Source: Streptomyces hygroscopicus
Lineage (GTDB): Bacteria > Actinomycetota > Actinomycetes > Streptomycetales > Streptomycetaceae
Assembly (NCBI GenBank): GCA_002021875.1
Contig: CP018627.1
Coordinates: forward strand, 10,416,001 to 10,480,000
DNA: 64,000 bases
Reading direction: 5' to 3'
The position numbers were made by a program, and so were the translations under genes. The notes under the pieces were generated by a model, which was not told the DNA's origin, did not search any database, and saw only the letters and a program-made list of their open reading frames with translations. Below, piece by piece: positions 32,880 through 40,169 of the stretch. Each line of letters opens with the position of its first letter. The first letter of the stretch is position 1.

Positions 32880-33517
32880 AGGGGCGCATCACGCGCGCCG
32901 CAGAGCGCGTCGCCGACCGCCACGTCGACGGATGGCTCAGCAAAGGCAGCGAGGCCGTATGGCAGCGCGGTGTCGACCGGCTGACCGGCTGGATCCGAGG
33001 CAGTCGCCGAGAAGACCTCGACGGGTGGCGGGCAGCGCTCGGCCCGCTCGTGCGGCTCGCCGTCGTCGGTGCGCTCGCCTACGCCGTATGGGCTGCTGTT
33101 CGGCGGTGGCCATGGCTGCTGTGGCTGCTGCTCGCCGCGTTCCTCCGAGCCGCGTGGAACGCCGCCCACAAGCGGCCCGCCGACGAGCCGGCCGACGACT
33201 CCGACGAGCGCTCGCCCGAGGACCGGCGCGCGGCCGCCGAGAAGGCGTTCCTCGAGTACCTCGTCAGCTCGATCGGGGACGCCCGCGGGGTGCACCTCTC
33301 GACACTCGCGCAGGGGCTCGACAAACCCGGGCTGCTGCCCGGTTGGGGAGTGGCCGAAGTGCGGGCGCAGTGTAACGCGCTCGACATCCCCTGCCGCCGG
33401 TCCGTAAAGGCCCGCGATCGGGCCGGAGAATGGGCGGTCGCGTGGGGCGTGCACCGGGACGACATTCCGGCCCTCAACACCCCTACCCCGGCCGAGGCAC
33501 CCGAGGCGGCCGCGTAG
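32876..33517 (+). CDS. Membrane protein with C-terminal winged-helix-like domain
   Basis: 213 residues from GTG 32876. One strongly hydrophobic hairpin (residues about 62-98, WPWLLWLLLAAFL) lies between a basic N-terminus and a soluble C-terminal domain of about 90 residues (FLEYLVSSIGDARGVHLSTLAQGL, then EVRAQCNALDIPCRRSV) that reads like a small winged helix. Similar architecture occurs in plasmid spread proteins. Seven TCTACC repeats start 4 bases after its stop. Confidence 0.6.
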   Translation: MKGRITRAAERVADRHVDGWLSKGSEAVWQRGVDRLTGWIRGSRREDLDGWRAALGPLVRLAVVGALAYAVWAAVRRWPWLLWLLLAAFLRAAWNAAHKRPADEPADDSDERSPEDRRAAAEKAFLEYLVSSIGDARGVHLSTLAQGLDKPGLLPGWGVAEVRAQCNALDIPCRRSVKARDRAGEWAVAWGVHRDDIPALNTPTPAEAPEAAA

Positions 33518-33520
33518 CGG

Positions 33521-33595
33521 TCTACCTCCCGTTCTACCTGCGGTTCTACCGCCGATCTACCTCGCTCTACCCCGATCTACCAGGGGTGTTCTACC
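33521..33595 (+). repeat. Seven TCTACC direct repeats
   Basis: TCTACC begins at 33521, 33533, 33545, 33556, 33566, 33576 and 33590, spacings 12, 12, 11, 10, 10 and 14 bases, close to one helical turn. No reading frame uses it plausibly. Such phased arrays are typical of cis-acting binding sites (transfer locus, iterons or partition sites). Confidence 0.75.
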
Positions 33596-33669
33596 CCGGG
33601 GCGGCCGACTGCCGGCAAGCGATCCGACCGCCCCGGTCCCCATCCCACGAAGAGACAGGACCGCCCATC

Positions 33670-33834
33670 ATGGCAGGACTTCGCAGATCCATCCCCATGG
33701 CCGAACTCCGCGAGAAGATGAAGCCCGAAGAGCAGGAGCGGCACGCGACCGAGTACCAGGGCAGCCGCGGCGGCTGGTACCCGCCGACGGACAAGCCCGT
33801 CCCCGGTACGCCGCAGCAGCAGCCGCAGGAATGA
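33670..33834 (+). CDS. 54-residue hypothetical protein
   Basis: ATG 33670 with GAGACAGGA upstream. Basic helix at the start (GLRRSIPMAELREKMKPEEQERHATEYQG) and a Pro/Gln-rich tail. Followed directly by a terminator. Function unknown. Confidence 0.6.
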   Translation: MAGLRRSIPMAELREKMKPEEQERHATEYQGSRGGWYPPTDKPVPGTPQQQPQE

Positions 33835-33844
33835 CCCCCTGCAG

Positions 33845-33876
33845 CGCCCCGTACCGCCCGCTCGCGGTACGGGGCG
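33845..33876 (+). terminator. Hairpin terminator ending the membrane cassette
   Basis: 13 bp perfect stem (CGCCCCGTACCGC / GCGGTACGGGGCG) with a 6-base loop, 10 bases after the stop at 33834. Confidence 0.8.
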
Positions 33877-33925
33877 TCGTCACGGGAGAATCCGCCCCGT
33901 ACCACGAGCAACGGAGGAACCCGCC

Positions 33926-34174
33926 ATGCCCCGACTGACGCCCGAGCAAGCAGCCGACCGGCTCGGCATCGCCGACGAGAACGTCGAGCTGTTCCTAAGC
34001 CTCGTCGACGCGCTACGCACCCCCGAGGCGCGCAACGTCGAGGTCGCCCGACTGCGCGCCGAGATCGATTCCGTGAACGAGGCGCTGCATCAGGCAGGCG
34101 TCGACTACCCGCTAGGCGCGGCCGGCGTGCGCGACCTGATCGCTATGTTCAACGCGGCAAAGGACGACTCGTGA
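33926..34174 (+). CDS. Small helical protein, paralogue of part of the protein at 34494
   Basis: 82 residues from ATG 33926 with GGAGG upstream. LTPEQAADRLGIADENVELFLSLVDALRTPEA is nearly repeated in the product of 34494-34919 (FTAEQAADRLGIAPENIDAFVRLVDLMRTPEA), so the two share a domain; the rest looks coiled-coil (VARLRAEIDSVNEALHQ). Function unknown. Confidence 0.65.
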   Translation: MPRLTPEQAADRLGIADENVELFLSLVDALRTPEARNVEVARLRAEIDSVNEALHQAGVDYPLGAAGVRDLIAMFNAAKDDS

Positions 34175-34482
34175 TGGATGAACGCGACGAGTGGCGACTG
34201 CGCACCGACCACAAGACTGACGGGCTCGTGAAGTTCCTTGAGGCCCGGCTCGGCGAGGCGTTCCACGCGGCGGAACAGGACTCGCCCCAGTGGCGCGACG
34301 TCGTCGGTAAAAGGATGATCGTCGAGCGCTGCCGGTCCGTCATCGCCCGTCCGTACCGCGGCGACGAGGATCTGCTGCGGCACGTCGCGTACGAGACGCT
34401 GCAAGACCTCGCCCGGCCCTGGGCCGGTGCCCGGGATGGCACGGGCCGACACCCCGACTATCTCGACCAGTGGCGACCATAG
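34171..34482 (+). CDS. DUF6221-like protein
   Basis: 103 residues; GTG 34171 overlaps the previous stop and ATG 34174 is equally possible. The pattern LVKFLEARLGEAFHAAEQD, a central RCRSVIARPY region and the C-terminal HPDYLDQW match the DUF6221 family common in Streptomyces and its phages. No function is known for it. Confidence 0.6.
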   Translation: MMDERDEWRLRTDHKTDGLVKFLEARLGEAFHAAEQDSPQWRDVVGKRMIVERCRSVIARPYRGDEDLLRHVAYETLQDLARPWAGARDGTGRHPDYLDQWRP

Positions 34483-34493
34483 GCAGGAACAAC

Positions 34494-34919
34494 ATGGGAC
34501 AGGGAACACCCTCGACCGGGCCCGGGGAATATGACCGGCTGCGCGCCGCGGTATGGCGTGAGGGCGGACCATGGGACGTCGACCGCGTACTGCGCACCTG
34601 CCTGCGGATGGGATGGACGATCTACAGATCGCGCGCCCGGCACGAGTTGAAGAGCCTCGTTGCCGACGGCGTGCTCGTGGCCACCGACGATGCCAAGGTG
34701 TTCCACGTCGCCCGGTTCACCGCCGAGCAAGCGGCCGACCGCCTCGGCATCGCGCCCGAGAACATTGACGCGTTCGTGCGGCTCGTTGACCTGATGCGCA
34801 CGCCCGAAGCCGACGCCGCCGAGCTCGACCGCCTGCGTCGCGAACTCGAAGCGGTGCGCGAGTCAGAACGAGTCCATGACGGGCGAGGAAAAGACACCGA
34901 TTCGACGATGAATCGCTGA
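34494..34919 (+). CDS. Winged-helix-like protein with the paralogous AADRLGI domain
   Basis: 141 residues from ATG 34494 (AGGCAGGA upstream; GTG 34470 is possible). The N-terminal part (VDRVLRTCLRMGWTIYRSRARHELKSLVADGVLVATDDAKVFHVA) reads like a winged helix, followed by the domain shared with the protein at 33926 and a coiled-coil-like acidic segment. The last codons run into the repeat block R2. Probably a DNA-binding regulator; target unknown. Confidence 0.6.
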   Translation: MGQGTPSTGPGEYDRLRAAVWREGGPWDVDRVLRTCLRMGWTIYRSRARHELKSLVADGVLVATDDAKVFHVARFTAEQAADRLGIAPENIDAFVRLVDLMRTPEADAAELDRLRRELEAVRESERVHDGRGKDTDSTMNR

Positions 34920-35067
34920 GGATTCGCAGGCGAATCGACGACGAATCGTCCTCGAAAAGCTGCCGATTCTCAGATGTCCTCGCAGGTCAACGCGATCTGT
35001 CCCCGGGGGACTCCCGAGTCCCTCGCGCGCGCGTGGTCCAATCCACTCCAATCCATATACGGGGTAG
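34918..35067. repeat. Iteron-rich segment R2, diverged copy of R1
   Basis: GATTCGCAGGCGAATC, GACGAATCGTC, GAAAAG, GATTCTC, TCGCAGGTCA, GGGGGACTCCC, CCTCGCGCGCGCGTG and CCACTCCAATCCA occur in the same order as in R1. Translated in the R1 frame it still gives SPSRARGPIHSNPYTG, like SPGTSRARVPSHSNPLHNRG in the initiator, but hits TAG at 35065-35067. It is either a decayed initiator-gene copy or a second origin-like site. Confidence 0.6.
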
Positions 35068-35314
35068 GTGCTGTGAGAGAACGCCTGCGGGAAGTACCGC
35101 GCGCACGCCCGAGCCGCCTCTCTCTCGCGCCCCGCGCGACTTGACGGAATCGGTCACGTGTCGCACTCTTAGCGGCAAGTCCGCCATGCCCGGACACAGG
35201 CAGACCACACAGCGACGCCCCTCGGACCTGACCCCCGGGGGGCGTTCGCATGTCCACCCCGCGCCGCACTGCGCCCCCAGCACGCGCCCCCTCCCCCGTC
35301 GAAGGGCCCTCCCC
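34920..35314. other. 395 bp region without a convincing gene
   Basis: The left half is R2. The right half (35068-35314) has GAGAGAAC and CTCTCTCTC stretches matching the region after R1, then nothing I can name. A rightward frame is open from 35033, but its codons before 35315 are Arg/Pro/Thr-rich and not protein-like. Confidence 0.5.
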
Positions 35315-35575
35315 ATGCGCGTACGCCTGACCGATGGGATACGCGAGGTAGACATCAGACTCGAGGGCAGCGACCCCGCAATGCTGCGGCAGGCAGAGCG
35401 CACAGCCCGACGACTGCTCAAGGCGATGCACACCGAGCCGACGAGCAGCAGCTCGTTCGGATTCGGCCGACACCTCGACACCAACGGCATCGCCCTCGAC
35501 AGCACCATCGAACGAGCCGACCCCGACGCCGAGCCCGAGCTCGGCGACGAGAACCACGAGGACGGGCAGACGTGA
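35315..35575 (+). CDS. Small hypothetical protein
   Basis: 86 residues from ATG 35315 (weak GAAGGG upstream). RVRLTDGIREVDIRLEGSDPAMLRQAERTARRLLKAM suggests a short beta strand then a helix; the C-terminus is acidic. Overlaps the HNH gene by GTGA. Confidence 0.55.
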   Translation: MRVRLTDGIREVDIRLEGSDPAMLRQAERTARRLLKAMHTEPTSSSSFGFGRHLDTNGIALDSTIERADPDAEPELGDENHEDGQT

Positions 35576-35874
35576 GCGGCGGATGGACAGGCAGCACACG
35601 GCGATACGAACTGCCGCCCAACTGGGCCACCGAGATACGGCCCGCGATCCTGCTACGCGATCAATACCGATGCCAGTGGTTCGAACACGGCACACGCTGC
35701 GCCAAGCCAGCAACCGACGTCGACCACATTGGCGACCGCAACGACCACCGGCACGAGAACCTGCAAGCGCTGTGCCGCGAGTGCCACGCACGCAAGACCA
35801 GCCGACAGGGCAACGCCGCCCGCTGGGCAGTGCGCAGGCAGCGGCCGCCCGAGCGGCACCCCGGGTGGCTCTAG
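35572..35874 (+). CDS. HNH endonuclease
   Basis: 100 residues from GTG 35572. CQWFEHGTRCAKPATDVDHIGDRNDH gives the DH of the HNH core, LQALCRECHARKTSRQ completes the zinc and catalytic set. Small HNH proteins next to terminase genes are common in siphoviruses and are needed for terminase function in HK97-like phages. Here the terminase pair begins 2.1 kb downstream. Confidence 0.85.
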   Translation: MSGGWTGSTRRYELPPNWATEIRPAILLRDQYRCQWFEHGTRCAKPATDVDHIGDRNDHRHENLQALCRECHARKTSRQGNAARWAVRRQRPPERHPGWL

Positions 35875-35960
35875 ACGTGACCCTGATGGCCTACCCCCGC
35901 GCGCACGTCCGACCCGAACGCAGTCCCCTGATAGCAAGGGCCGGCACGGGAGCGTGAGCC

Positions 35961-36512
35961 ATGAGCGCCGAAGACCTACACGACGCAGCAACCTCACAGC
36001 AGTGGATCGTTGGAGTCTTCCACGTGCTCACCCTCGATGAGCTGTGGACACAGACGCTCCGCAGCGAACACCTTGATCTGCGCGAGATGGACGAGGCAGC
36101 GAACATCGGCGAGACACTGCGTGATGCCTGGCTGCGGCTCACAGAACCGGACACCTTGAGCGAGCAACGCAGGTACGTCGTTGAAGGCGAGCATCCGAAC
36201 GAGCCACGCATGGGTTCCTCACCTGGCGAAAAGTGGCTGCGCGCCCTCGGCGGTCCAAAAGAGGCAGCGGACAGCGCTTTCCGTAGCCTCGACGCCGCCC
36301 GAGACGACGAGGCTGAACACCTCGCGGCAAAGATCGAATCTCTCAGGCGACGAACGTGGACATCTGGCGACCTGTCGCCGAGGTCTTCATGCCGACTGCT
36401 CGTCGCTGCGGCAGGTATCGCCTGGTTGCGCGGCTGGGTAGACCTCGCAAACATGCTGCTCGCATGGGCAGTGGCACAGAACTGCCCGATGATCACAGCG
36501 CCCCCTGGATAG
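35961..36512 (+). CDS. Hypothetical protein, atypical composition
   Basis: 183 residues from ATG 35961. Helical and acidic in the middle (LREMDEAANIGETLRDAWLRL, then DSAFRSLDAARDDEAEHLAAKIESLRR) with a hydrophobic C-terminal segment (LLVAAAGIAWLRGWVDLANMLLAWAVAQ). Third-position GC is visibly lower than in neighbouring phage genes, which suggests separate acquisition. Function unknown; the position between HNH and PrimPol genes is a typical cargo slot. Confidence 0.6.
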   Translation: MSAEDLHDAATSQQWIVGVFHVLTLDELWTQTLRSEHLDLREMDEAANIGETLRDAWLRLTEPDTLSEQRRYVVEGEHPNEPRMGSSPGEKWLRALGGPKEAADSAFRSLDAARDDEAEHLAAKIESLRRRTWTSGDLSPRSSCRLLVAAAGIAWLRGWVDLANMLLAWAVAQNCPMITAPPG

Positions 36513-36771
36513 GGGTGGGGTGTGACTCCCCTCCCCACCCCATCGGAGCCTCGGGAGGTGCTGCGGCTGTCGGTCTGTACGGGTCTGGGGAAAACGGCCG
36601 CGCTGCGGGGCGCGGGCGGTCCGCTGGCGGGCGGGCAGGGATGCGGCAGGCTGATTTGATGGCGCGCGGTTGAGGGGCCGCAGATCGCCTCTCAGCCTGC
36701 CGCACTCCCGATACGAACCTGATACATGCAGGTCACAGCGCTAAAAGCGTACGCCGCGATATCATGGACCC
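36513..36771. other. 259 bp gap before the PrimPol gene
   Basis: No gene seen. GCGCTAAAAGCG (36739 onward) is a short palindrome-like element, and GATACGAACCTGATACATGCAGG shortly before it repeats GATAC. These may be operator or packaging-related sites; no terminator-like stem was found. Confidence 0.35.
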
Positions 36772-37365
36772 ATGACGACGAGGCGCTGCTGCGAGTACTG
36801 CGACGGACCGATGCCGATCACGGCTCGGCGTCACGCGCGGTTCTGTAGGCCAGCCTGCCGAGCTGCTGCTCACCGGAAGAGCCGCACGATCCCGGCCGAG
36901 CTCACGAGCCGGGCACGATGGATCCGGCGCACCGTGCGGAAGGTGCCGGTCACTGTCGGCGGCGCGACTGCGAGCAGCACAGACCCGTCGACCTGGTCGC
37001 GGTACCGCGAGGCTGCCCGCTCGACGACGGGCGCCGGGCTCGGGTTCGTCCTCGACGGCGACGGCGTCGTCTGCCTCGACCTCGATCACTGCCTCGACGA
37101 CGAGGGCACGGTAGCGGGTTGGGCGCGCAACGTACTCGACGCGGTCGGCGACTCGTCGTGGGTCGAGGTGTCGACGAGTGGCGATGGGCTGCACGTTTGG
37201 GGGCATGGTCGGCTGGCGGGCGGCGCGGGGCGCCGACTGCGGCTCGGCGACGGCACGGTCGAGCTGTATGCCGACGGCCGGTACATCGCAGTCACGGGGC
37301 AAACGTTCGGCGGGGCGCCGCAGCGCCTCGGCGACCTGCAGCGGGTTATTGACGGGCTGCTGTAG
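36772..37365 (+). CDS. Zinc-finger plus PrimPol-type (primase/polymerase N-terminal) protein
   Basis: 197 residues from ATG 36772. An N-terminal zinc finger (CCEYCDGPMPITARRHARFCRPAC) is followed by a compact PrimPol domain: VVCLDLDHCLDDEG supplies the catalytic acidic pair, VEVSTSGDGLHVWG the basic/His motif, and ELYADGRYIAVTG the third motif. Full primase-polymerases of plasmids and phages are much longer with a helicase domain, absent here. It may synthesise primers or act in another nucleotidyl transfer; no replication genes are adjacent. Confidence 0.7.
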   Translation: MTTRRCCEYCDGPMPITARRHARFCRPACRAAAHRKSRTIPAELTSRARWIRRTVRKVPVTVGGATASSTDPSTWSRYREAARSTTGAGLGFVLDGDGVVCLDLDHCLDDEGTVAGWARNVLDAVGDSSWVEVSTSGDGLHVWGHGRLAGGAGRRLRLGDGTVELYADGRYIAVTGQTFGGAPQRLGDLQRVIDGLL

Positions 37366-37933
37366 TTCCGGGCAGGTTCTCGGCCGATACGTAGATCTCC
37401 CTGATCCGCTCGGCGACCTCACTCTGCGCGGCGTGAAGCTGGGCAATCACGCCCGGCAAGGCAGCCTGTGTTTTTTCGGGCCCGTCGTTCACGACCTCCT
37501 CTCGAAGGCGTTCGTACTGCGCGCAGGCGCTTAGCACTCGGTTGCGCAGGCCGTTAGGGATGACAAGCCCGGCAAGCCGGTTGATCTTTCCAAGATGCAG
37601 TTTCGCGACGCGTTCTGGCTCGCTCAGCGAGCTTGCGATTCGATCCAGGTCTTCCCCAGGTGTGCCGAGCATCCTGAGCCACCTGCACCACTGCAAGACG
37701 CGCGTCTCGGCGACGAGCAGCAGCTCGGAGAACTCCGTGTGCAAATCTTGCAAGTGAGCAAGCTCGAAGGCTTCCCGCCGTTCGGCGTGGGTCCGCTTCC
37801 TTTCGGCATCCCGCGCCGTCTGCTCCCGTCGCGCTTGAGCGGCGTTGTTGATCAGCACGCCTCCGAATACAACACCCTGACCAAGCAGGAATGACCCAAC
37901 TGTCCAAAGCGCCGCTACCCCCGGTAGTTCCAC
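37346..37933 (-). CDS. Membrane-anchored coiled-coil protein, leftward cargo gene
   Basis: 195 residues from GTG 37933. One N-terminal membrane span (VAALWTVGSFLLGQGVVFGGVLI), then a long charged helix (QARREQTARDAERKRTHAERREAFELAHLQDLHTEFSELLL) and a helical C-terminal domain. It opposes the surrounding late genes, overlaps the PrimPol gene end by 20 bases and has lower GC than its neighbours. This is the pattern of a moron expressed from the lysogen; an exclusion or defence role is possible but not shown. Confidence 0.65.
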   Translation of the reverse strand: MELPGVAALWTVGSFLLGQGVVFGGVLINNAAQARREQTARDAERKRTHAERREAFELAHLQDLHTEFSELLLVAETRVLQWCRWLRMLGTPGEDLDRIASSLSEPERVAKLHLGKINRLAGLVIPNGLRNRVLSACAQYERLREEVVNDGPEKTQAALPGVIAQLHAAQSEVAERIREIYVSAENLPGTTAARQ

Positions 37934-37987
37934 AGGGGCACCGTACCTACCGCACTCGACACGCGTGCACGGATTGGAGGTAGATCC

Positions 37988-38476
37988 ATGGCAGGCAACG
38001 GGCCCGCGCCGAAGGATCCGAACCGGCGGCAGCGCCGGAACAAGGAAGCGGTACCGCAGACCGTACTCCGGTGGGAGCGCGCCGAAGCGCCCGAGCTGCC
38101 CGACTTCCGGATCGAGCGCGACGAGCAGCTCGTCGAGTTCGTATGGCCCGAGCGCACACGCGAGTGGTGGCAGATGTGGATCGACTCGCCGCAGGCTGAG
38201 CACTTCGGGTCCTCCGACTGGCAGTACCTACTCGACACCGCCCTGATTCACGCCCGGCTGTGGCGCGGCGATCTGTCGGCGGCGGCCGAACTGCGGCTGC
38301 GCGTCGCGGCGTTCGGGGCGACGCCGGCGGACCGGGCGCGGCTGCGCATGGTGTTCGCCGAGGCGGACGGCGCCGACCAGGGGCGCGGCAGCTCGGGCGT
38401 TCCGTCGGCGCGTGAGCGGTACGGCAACCTGCGCTCGATCAACGGCGGGCGGACCGAGCCGGGCAAGAGTACGTAG
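37988..38476 (+). CDS. Phage terminase small subunit
   Basis: 162 residues. The basic start (NGPAPKDPNRRQRRNKEAV) is typical of actinophage small terminases; a helical middle (TREWWQMWIDSPQAEHFG, LLDTALIHARLW) and a helical C-terminus (LRLRVAAFGATPADRARLRM) fit the oligomerising part. It should recognise the packaging site and hand DNA to the large subunit 12 bases downstream. No cos or pac site could be pinned down. Confidence 0.8.
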   Translation: MAGNGPAPKDPNRRQRRNKEAVPQTVLRWERAEAPELPDFRIERDEQLVEFVWPERTREWWQMWIDSPQAEHFGSSDWQYLLDTALIHARLWRGDLSAAAELRLRVAAFGATPADRARLRMVFAEADGADQGRGSSGVPSARERYGNLRSINGGRTEPGKST

Positions 38477-38488
38477 CGAGGGGGCGTC

Positions 38489-40153
38489 ATGCCGTGGCGC
38501 GGCCCCGAGTACGAGGGCGAGCGGCCGACGCTCGGGTACTACGTCCTCGACTGGATGATGCAGAACCTCGCGCAGCCCGGCCGCGACGTCGACGACCCCG
38601 CACCATTCCTGCCGACCGCCGAGCAAGCCGAGTTCTTGCTGCGGTACTACGAGGTCGACCCGGTCACCGGCCGGCGGGTGATTCACCGCGGGCTGCTGTC
38701 GCGGCCGCGAGGGTGGGGCAAGAGCCCGTTCGTCGGGGCGATCGCGCTCGCCGAGGCGTGCGCCGATGTGGTCGGCGCCGGGTTCGATGCGTACGGCGAG
38801 CCGGTCGGCCGACCGTGGCACTCGATCCGTACGCCGCTCGTGCGTATCGCCGCCGTGACCGAGGCGCAGACTGACAACACGTGGCTGCCATTGCTGGAGA
38901 TGGCGCGCGGCGGGTCGCTGTCGACCGACTACGGGCTCGAATGCCTCGACACCGTGGTCTATCTGCCGCGCGGCGAGATCTCCCCGATCACGTCGAGCGC
39001 GACGTCGACGAAGGGCGATCCCGCCTGTTTCGCGTCGCTCGATCAGACCGAGACATGGACCGCTTCGAACGGCGGCGTACGCCTCGCGAAGGTGATGCGT
39101 CTCAACGCCGCCAAGCTCGGCGGGTCGCTGATCGAGACGCCGAACGCGTACACGCCCGGCGAGGAATCCGTCGCCGAGACGTCGGCGGCCGCCTATCAGG
39201 CGATCATCGACGGGCGGTCGCGGGCGCGGGGCATCCTCGTCGACCACCGTGAGGCGCCGCCCGAGACCGATCTGACCGACGAGCAGTCCCTCGTCGCCGG
39301 GCTGCGGTACGCGTACGGCGACAGCAGCGATCACCCCGACGGGTGCGTGCTGCACGACCCGCCGTGCGAGCCGGGTTGGTCGCCGATCGAGCGACTCATG
39401 TCTGAGTTCTGGGACACCTCGAATGAGCCGCAGGATCTGCGGGGCGACCTGTTGAATCAGGTCACGCACGCCGCCGACGCGTGGCTGTCCGAGCCCGAAG
39501 TGCGGGCGGCGTCCGACCTCAACCGCGCCGTGCAGCCCGGCGACCGCATCGTGCTCGGGTTCGACGGCTCGCGGAAGCGCAACCGCAAGGTGACCGACGC
39601 GACCGCGCTGATCGGCTGCCGGCTGTCCGACGGGCACCTGTTCACGATCGGCGTGTGGGAGCAGCCCGAGGGCAAGGCCGGCGAGGGTTGGCAGGTGCCC
39701 GTCGTCGAGGTGCTCGCCGCGGTGCACGAAGCGTTCGCGACGTACGACGTCGTCGGCATGTACGCCGACCCCGCCAAGTGGGAAAGCCACGTGGCCGATT
39801 GGGAAGCGGCATACGGGCCGCGCCTGCAGGTGCAGGCGACCCGGAACCATCCGATCGAGTGGTGGATGACCGGCGGCCGCAGCGTGCTGATCGTGCGGGC
39901 ACTGGACAAGTTCCACACCTCGTTGACCGAGGGCGAACTCACGCACGACGCCTCGTCGGCGATCGTGAGGCACCTGTGCAACGCCCGGCGCCGGCCCGGT
40001 CGTTCGGGCCTGCAGATCGCCAAGCCGCACCCCGACAGCCCGAAGAAGATCGACGCCGCGGTCGCCGCCGTGCTCGCGTGGCAGTGCCGCCTCGACGCGA
40101 TCGCGAAGGGTGTCGCGGCCGAAGAAGAAGAGATGTTCGGCGGCACGTTCTGA
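38489..40153 (+). CDS. Phage terminase large subunit
   Basis: 554 residues. ATPase domain: Walker A RPRGWGKSP at about residues 72-80, Walker B region CFASLDQTETW with the DQTE acidic pair, and coupling motif GGSLIETPNAY. Nuclease domain: VLGFDGSRKRNRKVTDATAL (first Asp), VVGMYADPAKWESH (second Asp) and a C-terminal KKIDAAVAAVLAW (third Asp). It powers DNA entry into the prohead and cuts concatemers. Intact. Confidence 0.92.
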   Translation: MPWRGPEYEGERPTLGYYVLDWMMQNLAQPGRDVDDPAPFLPTAEQAEFLLRYYEVDPVTGRRVIHRGLLSRPRGWGKSPFVGAIALAEACADVVGAGFDAYGEPVGRPWHSIRTPLVRIAAVTEAQTDNTWLPLLEMARGGSLSTDYGLECLDTVVYLPRGEISPITSSATSTKGDPACFASLDQTETWTASNGGVRLAKVMRLNAAKLGGSLIETPNAYTPGEESVAETSAAAYQAIIDGRSRARGILVDHREAPPETDLTDEQSLVAGLRYAYGDSSDHPDGCVLHDPPCEPGWSPIERLMSEFWDTSNEPQDLRGDLLNQVTHAADAWLSEPEVRAASDLNRAVQPGDRIVLGFDGSRKRNRKVTDATALIGCRLSDGHLFTIGVWEQPEGKAGEGWQVPVVEVLAAVHEAFATYDVVGMYADPAKWESHVADWEAAYGPRLQVQATRNHPIEWWMTGGRSVLIVRALDKFHTSLTEGELTHDASSAIVRHLCNARRRPGRSGLQIAKPHPDSPKKIDAAVAAVLAWQCRLDAIAKGVAAEEEEMFGGTF

Positions 40154-40169
40154 CAGAGAGGGGGCGACC

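Noticed and set aside
34863..35051. A small leftward frame in R2 (MEWIGPRAREG...) resembling a leftward frame in R1
   Set aside because: Both exist because the underlying DNA is duplicated; the similarity breaks by frameshift and neither has a ribosome binding site.
35033..35314. An N-terminal extension of the protein at 35315
   Set aside because: Codons before 35315 are Arg/Pro/Thr-rich, overlap the decayed repeat block and show no protein-like pattern.
37934..37987. A cos or pac packaging site before the small terminase
   Set aside because: The 54-base gap shows no convincing cohesive-end or repeat structure; it cannot be placed without the phage ends.
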